Assembly (NCBI RefSeq): GCF_028389875.1
Contig: NW_026907676.1
Coordinates: 10,001-74,000, forward strand
Direction of reading: 5' to 3'
Origin: Rhea pennata
Lineage: Eukaryota; Chordata; Aves; Rheiformes; Rheidae
Length of the DNA: 64,000 nucleotides
This document shows, one piece after another, positions 1 through 11,408 of this stretch; within the stretch, counting starts at the first letter, position 1, and the number at the start of each line of letters is the position of its first letter. Under the pieces are notes generated by a model. The model was given only the letters and a program-made list of their open reading frames with translations. It did no database searches and was not told where the DNA came from. The translations under genes and the position numbers were made by a program.

Positions 1-275
1 CTAACCCTAACCCTAACCCTAACCCTAACCCTAAACGGCGTTTCTAACCCTAACCCTAACCCTAACCCTAACCCTAACCCTAACCCTAACCTAACCCTAA
101 CCCTAACCCTAACCCTAACCCTAACCCTAACCCTAACCCTAACCCTAACCCTAAATGGCGCTAACCCTAACCCTAACCCTATCCCCTAACCCTAACCCCT
201 AACCCTAACCCTAACCCTAACCCTAACCCTAACCCTAACCCCTAACCCTAACCCTAATCCCTAACTCTAACCCTA
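1..275. repeat. Telomere, (CCCTAA)n at chromosome left end
   Basis: Near-continuous CCCTAA hexamers read 5'->3' from base 1, which is the orientation expected of the C-strand at the left end of a vertebrate chromosome. The array degenerates inward: CTAACCC phase slips, CCCCTAA and CCCTAAT variants appear from about position 180, and the repeat is lost by about 275. Two short non-telomeric blocks interrupt it at about 34-45 and 154-161, and both contain AAAYGGCG. This places everything to the right in subtelomeric DNA. Confidence 0.97.
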
Positions 276-2142
276 ACGCAACGACCACGTTGCCTCCTCG
301 GGGACACCTGAAAAGATTGTGCCTGCTGATTCTCTCTCATCATGTAGACAATTGGGACAAGCATTGGAGGGGTCCTTCTCGAGATTGCCATCGGTCAGTC
401 TGTTTGTAAGTATCTACTAATAAACTGCTTGCTTTTGAAGAGTGTGAGTGTGTGTGTGTGTGTGTGTACGTGTGTGTGTGCGTGTTTGTGCTGGCTTACC
501 AAACCAGATGTCTGGCCACCGGGGGGTCTAACTAGAACACCAGTCACCAAGTCCCTGCTGCTGCTCCCTCCTTAAGCAAGGGTCAGCCATGCCTGGGGCT
601 TCAGGATCCCTGTGCTCCTTTAGTTCTGCTGGTTTAATTCTGTGTGGGACAGGTTTGACAGGGTCAATAAGTGGTGCAGGTGGAAGAGCAGTCCAGTCAG
701 AGCAATCCATGATACCTAGATGTTTATTGAAGTGGTGTCCAGAAGAAGGGTTTGGTCACTGCCAAGGCATTGCTGGACATTTTTGTGTGATCAGTTGTCA
801 TCACTTTCTTGTCCAGCTGTAGCAGCCACCTTGGCTGTGTGGCTGTTAAGTGAGTTCGGTGGAATGCCCACTGCCTTTCCTTGCAGCCAGGTCTCCCGTG
901 TGGGTCCATGGCCGGGTGAGCACAGCCACAGTGCTAGCTCAGCCTGACCTAGCCGAGGCCTAGCCCAGCTGGGACCCCAGGGGGTGTTATCCATGCGGCA
1001 TGGCCAGTGTTAGGGAAGGGCAGCTGCCTGACCACCCTGTGCAGCCGCTGCTCATTTCAGGGCCAACCTTGGCCAGAGGCCCTGTGGGCTAGGGAATCCG
1101 TGCCCCCTCTGTGACACTGGCTGTGGTCACAGGGGATATCCTGTGTCACAGAGACAGTTGCCCTCTCCCGTACAGCATCAGCCTCTCCCCACATAATCTG
1201 GTGAGGCCAGGGGAACCCAGGCACTGGGGTTCCTCTTGGCACTATGCTGTGAGGAGCCGCTGACCCTGAGCAGGAGCTAGTGAGGGAAACCAGAGCAGCA
1301 TAGGGCTGCGGTGACATGTGGTGGAGGAGGAGGAGGTGGAGAAGGAGGCTGTGTTTCCTCATCACCTTCTTGCGGCAGGGTTGACTCAGGGCAAGGAGGA
1401 CAAAGATGAAGTTCTGGGACACTGGCCATGGGACACCATATGCTCAGGGGTTACCGGTAATGCCCCGCAGGGTAAGGCTTTCAGACCTCTTTCACCATTG
1501 TGGCTGTTGAGAGTATGAACTGGGAAAAGAGAGTATGGCTGTGAAAACCATGGGGCTGTGGAGGTGGCTGGATGGGCTAGTGGGTGCAGCAAGAATCCCA
1601 AGGGCTGATCCCTTGCAGGGACAATATGGCTGCCAGGACTGTTGGGTCATGGCCCTGATGCTGCTCCTGGCTGGGGGGAGGAGCTGGAGCTACTCCAGTG
1701 ACAGTGCAGAGCATGTGCGTGTGGAATCTAGTATGGGGAAAACTGGTCCCACAGAGGAGCCCCCTGGGGATACCCTGAGCCCCTGCCTCCCATAGGCACA
1801 ACACTGTCTTCTGTGGGGTGAAAATCCATTGTCAATATCCTTAGGAAGGGGGAGGTGCTTTGAGACCTGCATCTGGAAGGAAAGGAGACCTTCTGTGAAG
1901 GCCCTGCTGGGCTCTGGGAAACCTGCAGGAAATGTGCTGGAAATTAATCCTTAGAGTTTTCCTCAGCTCAGTGCAGCTTGCTGTCTGGGAGCCTGACCAG
2001 TGCCCCTAGCCCTTCTCACTGGACTGCCTTGTGCCTCCAGACTAGCAGAGCAGGCTTTGTGCTGGAAGACACGTTGTGGATGTCAGGTGGCAGGATCTCC
2101 ATGTTTTACTGCCTGTTTCAGCTCCAGACTGCTGCTGGGGTC
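276..2142. other. Subtelomeric stretch without a recognised gene
   Basis: I recognise no coding exon here. The first exon of the CCDC81-like gene at 2,737 should lie in this stretch or between 2,570 and 2,736, but I could not place it. Positions about 290-440 look like the end of a retroviral-type LTR because AATAAAC is followed by a T-rich run, but no second end or target duplication is visible. Confidence 0.4.
441..490. repeat. (TG)n dinucleotide microsatellite
   Basis: Alternating TG/GT tract with a few CG interruptions, directly after the LTR-like AATAAAC segment. It is potentially polymorphic and can adopt Z-DNA. Confidence 0.9.
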
Positions 2143-2570
2143 AGATCATAGAATCAGTAAGGTTGGAAAGGACCTCTGGAGATCATCTAGTCCAACCACC
2201 CTGCTCAGCAAGGCCACCTGGAGCACGTTAGACAGAGCTGCATCCAGGTGGGATTTGAATATCTCCAGAGAAGGAGACTCCACAATCTCTCTGGGCAACC
2301 TGATCCAGTGCTCTGTCACTCTCACAGTGAAGAAATTCCTCCTCATGTTCAGGCGGAACTTCCTGTGGTTCAATTTTTGCCCATTGCCTCTTGTCCTTTT
2401 CCATAGGACAACTGAAAAGAGTTTGTCCCTGCCCCCTTGACACCCTCCTTTCAGGTGCTTGTAAACATTGATAAGATCCTCCTACCCCCCCAGTCTTCTC
2501 TTTCCCAGGTTAAACAGGCCCAGCTCTCCCAACTGTTCCTCACAGGGATGACAGGTTCTATCCTGAAGGT
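2143..2570 (-). mobile_element. CR1 LINE 3' fragment, antisense
   Basis: The plus strand opens with TCATAGAATCAGTAAGGTTG and continues through AGATCATCTAGTCCAACC, the reverse complement of the typical avian CR1 3' end. The rest is the antisense of the C-terminal part of CR1 ORF2 (the LFSLEKRRLRGDL-type region lies near the far end at about 2,500). It is 5'-truncated, as is usual for CR1, and lies directly upstream of the first recognisable CCDC81-like exon. Confidence 0.9.
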
Positions 2571-2736
2571 AGTCCCCTCCCCAGCTGCTGAGCCCCTGTC
2601 AGGGATGGGGTATGTTTGGGGTGGGGTGCCGTTTATTTGATTACACCTGCTCTTGTCATCTCTTTGGTTAGGCATGTGCTGAACAGCTGTGAGCTGGCCA
2701 AGCCAGAGTATGATATGTCTTTCCTTTGCTTTCCAG

Positions 2737-4880
2737 TGGCTGTGCATATCTGGAGAGGTGTGTCAGACTACATTCTGGAGCAGCTGGTAATGAACAAGGT
2801 GGGTCTGCCATCCTGTTCCTTCCCTCCAGGCCTTACGGTTTCAGCAGTCCTCTCAGATACCTCTGTGCCATTGGGTGCAATTGTTCTGCCCCTCCTTTGA
2901 ACCCAAAAGGAAACCCCCTGATGAAGGATGCCGCCAGTGACAAGTGTGCCCTGGATTAACTTCTCCCTAATGTGAGATGAGAAATGTGCAGTTCAGTTTC
3001 AGGTGCAGGGAGGGTTGGGGGCTTTCTGAAACTTTTCTAGAGCCCCTTGGCAGAGTGTAAGACCAAAGAGAGAGCCTGGTGTATTTTTTCTGGGGTTATC
3101 TCCCTTCTTGGATCTTCTGGATGAGAGGGATGATTTCGGGGTGATTTTGAGAGGAGGAGGGGAAGGAAACCATCTGGAATATTCTCCCAAAGGAGCTCTC
3201 CAGGGCTTCTCCCAAACTTTTCAGAGGGCTCCATCTTGTCCCTTTGCACACCAGGAGCAGGCAGGGCACATAACACTGTGGCCATGCTCCAACAAGCCCT
3301 CTGTCTGTTTGCCATGTCACATGCTTAGAATTTTCTTCTGTTTGCAGGATGTGAGAATTATTCGACTTGGGACCTTCAGTGCTGCTAGAGAGCAAGTTGT
3401 TGATGTCAAGAATGGCCTTCTGACTGTTTGCAGACCCACGTTTTGCCTTCCAAAGACTCTTGCAGAGCTTCATGGCCTCACCCATGGTAAGACCTATGTT
3501 CCTAGTAAGAAGGCGGACTGAAGCTTTTGCTTCTCTTTGTGACATCTGTGGGGTGTGGGTAATTTCCGTTTAGCCGTGGCTGTTAGAGATCCCGAATTCC
3601 TTTGCTGGGTCCTGAGAACAGCTTGAGGGCATTTTTATTATCATGACATCAAAGTGCAGAATTAAATGAGCCTCTCTCTGCCTCAGACTTGCTTTAATAG
3701 CTGGTTCCATATCATGTGTTTTGGGGCTGCTGCTTCTAATCTGATGTAGTTAAAACTCTTGTTCCCTGTTTCTGCTACAGCAGACCTTGTAAGGGCAAAC
3801 TGCAGCACTGCTGCTAGTTCTTCTGAGCTGCTTCTGCTTCAAAGTGAGCTCAAGCTGTCTGTAGAGAGCCTTGACACAGAGATGGGGAGACTAGTGTGTA
3901 GGAAAACCCATCCGAGGCCGACTGTACTGTGACTGCTGGACAGTGCTGGGAGCAGTGCAGCTGTAGTGTGAGGCTGGTGATGGCTGTGGGGCAGCAGGAG
4001 CTCTGAGCTGAGTTTTGAGTGGGCTTCTCCTTTCAAAAGACTCCATCTTCTCTGTATGGTGAAAAACAGTCTGGCATCCCTCCGGGACAGGCCTGGGGCA
4101 CCAAAGGTGAGGATGTGTGCTGAGCAATTCTGAGGGTCTACAGGTGGCCCGGAAGGATATGGTTAAGATTACCATCGATTAATGAATTAAAGATGAAGGG
4201 CTGTTAGGCAGTCCCTGTGTTTCCTTCTTCATTGCAGCCATTGTGACGTGGCACAACTAAGTCTCTTCAAACCTGGCATGCTCTAAGTGTGGGCACTACT
4301 GCTGTGAACAGTCCCTTTTCCTGGGAACTGGCCCCCTTTCTCCTCTGCTTATGCTGCCATCCTGCCTCATGGTCATATGGGATGGCTAGGACCCTTCATT
4401 TCTGTTTCTGCAGGGAAAGAAGCATTGGCCCATGAGGTTGCAGAGTGGTTTGAATTTCTGCCAAGGGAGGGATGACATCAGCCTCCTTTATGGGCTTTCC
4501 CAGAGGGTTAAAGAAGATAGCTCTGTAGCACTGTCCTACTGGAAGACCTTGAAGCTGCTGACACTCTGTTTTAGCCTGATGAAGTGCTCTGTTGCTGATT
4601 GTGTTGTTCTTTTGTCGCTTCCCAGCTCACAAGCAAGCTGAGCCACTGAAGTATGCTCGCATAGCCTTGGACATCTCCTTTTCTTGGAAGATAGTGGAGG
4701 CTTGTGTAGAAGAGACCACGTACCTTCTCTCTTGGTGTCTGGCGAGTGGGAAGAATGTTGCCCTTGTTCTGACAGGCACTGGCATGCTTGTCATTGAGGG
4801 CAATGTTGTGAAAACGAGATTTTGCAGACTTTCTGCAAAGGCTGAATGGGACAGAGCAACTGCTAGAAGCTCTTCTTGGG
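2737..4880 (+). CDS. CCDC81-like: CCDC81-like gene, three N-terminal-domain exons (partial)
   Basis: Three consecutive exons with consensus splice sites and compatible phases match the N-terminal region of coiled-coil domain protein 81. Exon 2,737-2,798 (acceptor TTTCCAG, donor GTGGGT) encodes VHIWRGVSDYILEQLVMNK, like the human WDAVSEYIIQQLLLRK. Exon 3,348-3,486 encodes a segment with IIRLGTFS and CRPTFCLPKTLAELHGL, like VQIPGLGTFTF and RPVFLLAEKLVQTHGL. Exon 4,626-4,880 includes EPLKYARIA, VEACVEETTYLLS and LVLTGTGMLVIEG, the C-terminal part of this DNA-bending-protein-like fold. Phases join as 0 then 1 then 1. All three exons are open. The first exon and the C-terminal coiled-coil exons are not identified with confidence, so I cannot say whether the gene is functional. 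From memory, CCDC81-like genes are multi-copy in birds, so this need not be the orthologue. The family's function is poorly known; a centrosomal location has been reported for CCDC81. Confidence 0.8.
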
Positions 4881-7728
4881 GTAAGTTTCTCTGCAGTGCT
4901 ACTTCTTGCTCTTTTGAAGCCCTAGCAAAGTTGAAGTGAATGGCTTTCCCTTGGCCTGCTGCAATACGTCTGGGCCCGTGGACAGTCCTGGTCTGGAGTA
5001 ATGCCAGCTCCCTGCACAGTTCTTCACAAGTGTTTGGAGACTTGCCAAAGTAGAAGAGTTTGGGAATAGCTGTCCTGGGTCTAACCAAAGATCTATCCAG
5101 TCTAATGCCAAATGCTCAAGAAAAGTCCAAACAAAGGGCAGGTCTTGTATGTTTTTTTTTTTCCCCTGTTAGACTTCTCTCCTTCCGGAAAGCCAGAGTT
5201 TAGCACCTCTTTGTCTTAGGATCACATTTGACTCCATGCCTGCTTTGGCTGTGTTTGGGATCACGGGGCAGTGAGTTCAGCAGTTGCACCTGAAGCTGTA
5301 GAGCCGTATTTCTATGTGCCCATTTGGAAGCTCCCGCCTAATCCCCTCATGGGACATCCCTGCCTTCTGGTGTGGTGAGGACAAGTGACTGATCCCTCCT
5401 ACACTTCTCTGGGCCAGCACGGGCATCAGACCTCTCTGTCAAATCTCTAGTCACCTTAGCCCTCTCTCTGTGAAGCTACAGGATCTGAGTGTATTTCATC
5501 TCTCCTGTATGGCAGCTGGTCATGGTATCTTTGACCACCCCTGTCCTTTTGCTCTGTAGTGTTTCTAGTTCTGTGTCTGTGTCTTCCATCAGCTCTGCCT
5601 CTTGGAGCTTGGCACTGTTGAAAGGAGCGGGTTGCTGTAATTCCCTGTCCTTTTGCTGGTCTAATTGTGCTGACTAGCTCTTCTGCATTTCTCTGGCGCC
5701 CCAGCAGCTGGAAGAGGGACTTTTGTGTCCTAATGTGTGCACTAGCACACTGCTACTGGTGGCTACATGATGTCATAGAGACAGTTGTTCCAGGCCAGTG
5801 CTCTTCCCCGTGTCTTTAGAGCAGCCCTGTCATTTAGCTTGGAGTTTCAGGTGCAGCTGGAAAGCGCAAGTGTGAAAGCAGTCTGAGCTGAGCTCCTCAA
5901 GGGCTAAGCCAGAGATGCAAGCAGGCTGTAGGCCAGCCCTGGTTCTCAGCTCTGTCTTCTCCTGCTGTCCTAGTCGATGCTGTCCTTTCAGTCCATTCTC
6001 TAGTAGGGGGCTTTTTATCCAGCCATTTTTGCAGTGGGTGTCAGTCCATGACCTTCAGCTGCTCCTTGAATACGTATCAGAAGTGTGGCACTCATGCTGG
6101 TAACGTGCTTTGCAGGGGAAAGGGATGGCCTGTGTGTATCAATCTCTGCATGCCACAGCAGCAGGCCTTTGGATCTCAGGAGAGACATTAGGCTTAAACG
6201 CACATCTGAACACACTGTTCTTAGCTCAGGAGCAGGCAGCACAAGCCAACAGACAAAATGCAGAAGCCATAAATGCAGACAAGTGAAAGGCCAGTGCTTG
6301 CCTCCACTAACTTCTGCATTAGGCAAGAACTGCTGGGCCTTTCTGGGACAGAAGATGGAGAGTTTCTGTTCAGTTCTGCGATCATTTAGATGACTGATCA
6401 GCACACAGAAAAAGGGATTTTTAGGCTGGCTAGGATTGCCTTAAGGGCAAACCGGTGCTGAGAGGCAGGCTCAAGGCAGGGGCCAGAGGAGAGTGTGAGA
6501 AATACCCTTTGCTTCAGGGGAAAAACAGACCTGCTGTAGCCCACTGTCCTGTCTCTCTCTAGCTGGACAGCATGGCAGATTTCCTAGGTTTTAACGGAAT
6601 GCCTTTGCCTATGCTAACCTCCACTGACTTCTGCACTAGGCAAGCAGAAGTGCACTGCAGAAGTCAGGTGTCCTGACTGAGGCTCTTGATTTTTTCCCTT
6701 GCCCAAAGCCTGGCAATGTTATTACCCATTCCTCTGTATTCCTCTGCAGCTGCTGTTGTGTAGAATTGAGGGGCTGCTATGAGGAAGAGTGAAGTGTGTT
6801 TCAGAGTTTCTGAGAGGCAGCAGCTTGTCTGAACAGTGGCAACATCTGCTGCCCTTCTGAGCAACAACAAGATCATTTTCTTGGCAGCATCTCGCAAGCG
6901 TCCCTCACTTCTGCAGATGCCACGGATGAGGGACTCGGTCCTCTCAGGCACTGAATCACCTGCTTCCCAGACCCGTTCTTGCTCTGTCATAGTCTTTCCA
7001 ACATCAGTATGTTTGTTTGCTTCTTTAGCCACTAGCTGACCAAGCAAGCATCTTCTCACCATGTGCTTGGTAGCATTGCATTGCCAGGGCTCGTGCAGGC
7101 ACTCAGGAAGTGATCTGGGAGTAACTCTTTCCAATGGCTGGTTCCCAGTGATGGCCAGGTTTGCTCTGACTTCGTTTGGGCTGTGCGTGGGGAGTCTGCA
7201 GAGCTCTGTCCTGGTTCCCGTCCTGCTAGGAGCTGTGTTCCATTAATGGCTTGGGTGCTGGAGGCTGTTCTTTACAGATGCACTGACTTGAGCGTGGGAG
7301 GGACTGCGAGGGATGTGTAGGGCAAGAGTGGAATTTCAAAGGTTGGTGGGAAGCTGGGGGGAGAAGACTAGTCTGTTCTGCCTGGACATGGTAGGAGCAT
7401 GGACAGGAGCTGGGAGGCAGTCTCCAGTGGTGGCCTGGGGATTTGGCTGGGAAAGTTTAGATGCGGCCTTCTCACAGGAAGGCGAGGGAAAGGCTGAACC
7501 AGCCTGAGGTAGAAGCTTACGCAGCTCCAGGCATGGAAGATCTCCACTGGGTCACTCCATATCCTAAGACAGTCCCGCAGGATCTGGCATATTCTGCATA
7601 TTCTGTTCTGGGAAAGGCTGAGCTTCATAGTAGCTCTGGCATGCGTCTGTGTTGCCGTAACTAACCTAAGCTGCAAAGCTGCCCTGTAGAGCCCTTCCTT
7701 CAGAGTGGTGTCTTTTTCTTGTTTGCAG
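4881..7728. other. Probable intronic or intergenic DNA, no recognised feature
   Basis: No exon could be tied to a known protein. Long open frames here (for example antisense 6,664-7,134) show neither protein similarity nor splice logic, and I regard them as accidental. Confidence 0.4.
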
Positions 7729-7826
7729 GCATGAGCTGGGGCCTTCCTGCAGTGAATCACCTGTGAGATCTCTAAAGCCCATTTGGGACGAGGAGAGGGG
7801 AGAAGATGGGTCCAGTGTGGAGAAAG
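7729..7826 (+). CDS. Candidate downstream exon of the CCDC81-like gene
   Basis: An open segment is bounded by a good acceptor (polypyrimidine then TTTGCAG) and donor (AAAGGTAATG). In one frame it reads HELGPSCSESPVRSLKPIW followed by an acidic stretch. It needs an upstream exon ending in phase 2, which the exon at 4,880 (phase 1) does not provide, so at least one exon would be missing between. No homology is recognised, so this is only a splice-signal candidate. Confidence 0.25.
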
Positions 7827-9822
7827 GTAATGGAGCAGGTGCTGTCCTCCGTGGTGTAGGGTGTTGTAGTGAGAGCTGCAGTGGAAAGTCTCAGAGAGCG
7901 TGAGGCAGTTGATGAGATGCTGCTCACCCTACTCACCCCAGTGGAAAATCTCAAGTGACTCCTGAGGGAGCAAGGCATGGCGGGGAGGGGTAGCCCCGTG
8001 CTCCCAGCTGCAGTTGATCCTTCTTAGTTAAGCTTCCCCACCAAACCCCCTGCCCTCTGCAAACTGCTCTGCCATTTGAGGGGTTGGGGAGGAAGGGAGT
8101 AAAACCTGAGGACAATGCCAGTGAATCATCCATTCTGCCTGGAGGAGAATGCTGGCGGAAAGAGTGACCTATCTTATGACCTCTTGGGTTGCCATGGAAT
8201 CAAAGTAACCTAGAGAAGGTGGTCAAAAGTGTGGAAATGTGTGCCAAGACTTCACTGGATTTTCATGGCAGGCAGTTGTACCCTTTCCTTCTGAGTTTCT
8301 CATGCACATTCCCAAATGGCTGCCTCTGTGTTGCCTGTGTCAACAGAGGTAGCGCAGGCCTATGAGATCTGTAGAAGGATCCCTGGATCTATTCCCTTTG
8401 TGTTAGGTTCTTGCCCATGAGAGACTCTGTTAGGTCACCAACACATCCCCGCAAGCACCCTTTTCATAGCATGGACATGACAGAGCAGTAGAAAAGCACT
8501 GCTGCAAGAAATGATGTTGCAGGGTAAAAACAAAGAGTTGGGCAGGAGCCAGTGTGAGGAGGGCCCTTAGACTGTCTAGGAAATGTGTCTTTAAAGGAAC
8601 TCAGCTGAGGCCTCGCAGTTCTGTCACATGGGTAGAGCAGACCTGCATGTCATTCCTGTTCAAAGGGTCACTGCAATCCTGTTCTGAAGTGCTATCTTGT
8701 CTCTTGCTTACAGGGAATCTTTGTGCCTGCTGCGTATTAGGTGCTCACCCCTTAAACTAGCTCCTACCAATATGGAGGAAGGAAAGTGGAAGGAAGCTGA
8801 GGGAGAAGAGTCTTGTAGTGGGTGAGCCACTTGGAGCACGGGATGAGGGTTACCCAGCAGCTTTGAGTGTCTTGGAGGGAGATGTTTCCCTTGGACATAA
8901 CCTCTGTGTGCCTTTATCCCATGCCACAACGACTAGTGATCCCTTGCTGGACTGGTAGCCCATAGCAAGTCCTTGGGAGACCCTCATGTTGAATTTCTGT
9001 TTCCTCTGCCTCTACTTTCATGTTTCAGACCTTTCGGAAACTCATCGCAAATCCTCATTCCAGAAGAGGAGGGCCTTTTTCTCATAGCCTTTTGATGGAA
9101 GTAAGCAGGATGCTTTCTATTTGCTGACAGTAGTGCTGGGGCCTTAAGGTCAGTGTATGAGGCTGAGGAAATGTCTGCATGCTCTTGTAAGGCCTTCTAA
9201 AGAAGAGAAATGTGTATCTGAGTTTTCCCCCACCATGCAGGCTATTCCCAAAGGCCAGCGAGTGTGCAGCGAGACAGGGTTAAACACAGAGGAGCTCACT
9301 CTTTGACTGGAAAGAATGTTGCCTTGCAAGGCAAATGAAATTCCAGCCATCCTGCTACCAAGGGCAAAAAGCAGGAGCTGTGCTCACTGAAGTTTGAGAT
9401 TGATTTAGTGACCTTGGATCCCTTTCCTCCACATGAAATTTTGCCCTGTGGTTTGCCCAAGCAGGGTGCGGCTACAGCCTAGTGGGGGAGATGGGTAGAG
9501 TGAAGTGAGGTAGAGGAGATGGGTGCAAGGAATGCTGTTGAAGCAGAGGAATCCCTGTTTCCAAGTTTCCATGTTTCCCCTTGTGCATTGCCCTTCCTTC
9601 CCCTCCCATGAGTATTAAGGAATGAGGGTCATTTCCAAGGAGCCATCATGGGGTGGTGAGCAGCAGGCTTAGGGGCATGTACCTTTGAATCAGGCAGCCC
9701 TTCCAAGCAAGGGGCAGTTGCTGGCAGTCAGAAGAGCATTTCAGTGCAGGCCATGAGTAACTGAAGACTGAAGGAGTCCAAGGGAGAGAACAGTGTCTGT
9801 TATTACTGGTTTTTGCCTGACA

Positions 9823-9859
<37 letters not shown>

Positions 9860-10720
9860 TGGCTGGCAGAAGAGAGTGCCAGCGGTATGAAAATGGCAGG
9901 AATGCTTTACTCTCTTGATGCCTTTATCTCTCTTTGGGACTGGATTCCCAGCAAAATTCCATTTTCTACCCCTAAGCACACAATCTTTCGGACCGGTGAG
10001 CAGTGGCTGATGCACTTGGCACGACAGGGGTTAAGGGTATGTCTTGGAGCTTGTCCTTGTAGATGACCCTGATGCTGCCCTTGCTCTATGGATAGAGAGC
10101 TGTGATGTGGGCACCCTGAGCATTCCTTTGGGCATGTTATGCACCCCTGGGTGTTTTGGTGGAGGGTGCTCACTGTCTGCATTGATGTGACCACAGTGCA
10201 TTGAGCCCATATACTTCCACTCCAGAACTGCTTTCTGCTGCAGAAGCAGGTACCCAGCTTGTAAGCATGAGGTGGAGACTAGCTCCCCCTGTACTCACAC
10301 CAGCTCCCTGCAGTGTGTATTTGCAGTGTGCTCCCAGCTAAGCCAGGGTGGTCCACACAGACGGCAACACAAGCCACGAGGAGGCAATTGCTTGAAACCA
10401 GCTCATCAGCTGTATGGCCAGTAAATGAAAGCCAACAGGGCACAGGACAGGTAGATGCCCCTGATAGAAGTGCTCCTTTTTGTGCCAGCCTGAAGTACGG
10501 AAAAGAATCATCATATGGCCAGTGGCTGTACCAGAACCCTTCTGATGTGTTCCTTCAACTTCAACTGTGGGACCTAGAAATCCCAAGCAGCTGAGCACAA
10601 AGGGGTTCCTCCAGTGTTTGTCTGCACCTTATCAAATCTCTCGCTGAATGCTGAAGCCAAGAGACAGGTTCATCTCCAGTCTTGGCCCCAGTGAACTCTA
10701 CCCAGGCTGATGAGCTGCAC
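7827..10720. other. No recognised gene; splice-like islands only
   Basis: Two more short open segments have plausible splice signals: 8,714-8,820 (acceptor TTACAG, donor GTGAGC) and about 9,030-9,101 (acceptor TTTCAG, donor GTAAGC). Neither gives a recognisable protein and their phases do not chain convincingly. The rest is featureless apart from the poly-T tract. Confidence 0.35.
9826..9858. repeat. Poly-T tract, 33 bp
   Basis: An uninterrupted run of T follows CAGCC and precedes GTGGC. It could be the poly-A tail of a retroposed sequence on the minus strand, but I see no matching body or target duplication. Confidence 0.9.
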
Positions 10721-10865
10721 AAGGGATAGTGTAGTGGTTATCACATCTGCTTTACATGCTGAAGGTCCTGGGTTCCAGCCCCAGTGGAACCAGCACCAGG
10801 AAATCTTTGAGAGGTTGGACTAGATGGCCTCCAGAGGTCCCTTCTAACCTTACTGATTCTGTGAT
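10721..10865 (+). mobile_element. SINE: tRNA-Val(UAC) head fused to CR1 3' tail
   Basis: Positions 10,721-10,793 align along their length with tRNA-Val(UAC). The A-box region TAGTGTAGTGGTTATCAC, the anticodon loop CTGCTTTACA with anticodon TAC, the B-box region GGTCCTGGGTTC and the acceptor end CCCCAGTGGAACCA are all recognisable. The first six or seven bases no longer pair with the 3' end, so it is not a functional tRNA. A short linker leads straight into a CR1 3' end (GGTTGGACTAGATGGCCTCC, then a GATTCTGTGAT terminus). A pol III head with a LINE tail is how avian SINEs parasitise CR1 reverse transcriptase. I cannot match it to a named family. Confidence 0.8.
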
Positions 10866-11023
10866 GTGGGATCTTGTTCAGACAAGGGGGCCTGTGTTAC
10901 ATGACATTGAGCATGGAAATACCATCAGAAGAACATCCAAACATGCATGGCTGAACTAGTCTCCAGTATTTCTCTACTTTTCTCCCTGTGCGTAACACAA
11001 CCCCTTTCTTTCTCCATCCTTAG

Positions 11024-11075
11024 CACTGAGAAGAAGAGCTATGTCCAGAGAGAGAAGAAAAAGAAGAAGCAGTGA
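11024..11075 (+). CDS. Candidate terminal exon with Lys-rich C-terminus
   Basis: After a strong polypyrimidine acceptor (TTTCTCCATCCTTAG) one frame reads TEKKSYVQREKKKKKQ and then TGA. This would be a plausible last exon for a gene on this strand, perhaps the CCDC81-like gene, but connectivity to 4,880 is not demonstrated and so short a basic tail has little diagnostic value. Confidence 0.22.
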
Positions 11076-11408
11076 CTGTCAGCCATGCAGGCACACATGA
11101 AGTTTTGTTGTGTTGATTTAAACTAGTGTGCATCCTTCCTAAGTGTAATGTGAACTCTGCCATTTGCAGGACATGAGCATTGGAGAGGCCAGAAGGCAAT
11201 AGCTCAGGAGTCAGGGTTTGGCTATCAATCCTTGCTGGCAGGCAGCTCTCTCTCAAGGTCATGCTCTCCCAAGTCGTTCTCTGGCTGCAGTGGTGCTGGC
11301 TGTGGCTTAGGGATCTTATGCTTCTCTTGGTCCCTGGGAGAACAATGGAGAGGGCCCTGCCATAGCCAGTACCTGCTCTGGTGACAAGAAGACTCTGGGG
11401 AGAAGACG

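Noticed and set aside
6664-7134. 156-codon antisense frame as a gene
   Set aside because: No recognisable domain, no support from splice signals, and it overlaps the probable intron of a gene on the other strand.
8714-8760. Exon matching the cysteine motif of the CCDC81 C-terminal half
   Set aside because: One frame reads LCACCVLGAHPLN after a good acceptor, but it meets a stop almost at once and the resemblance is too short to trust.
10721-10793. Functional tRNA-Val gene
   Set aside because: The 5' acceptor-stem bases do not pair with the 3' end, and the segment runs directly into a CR1 tail.
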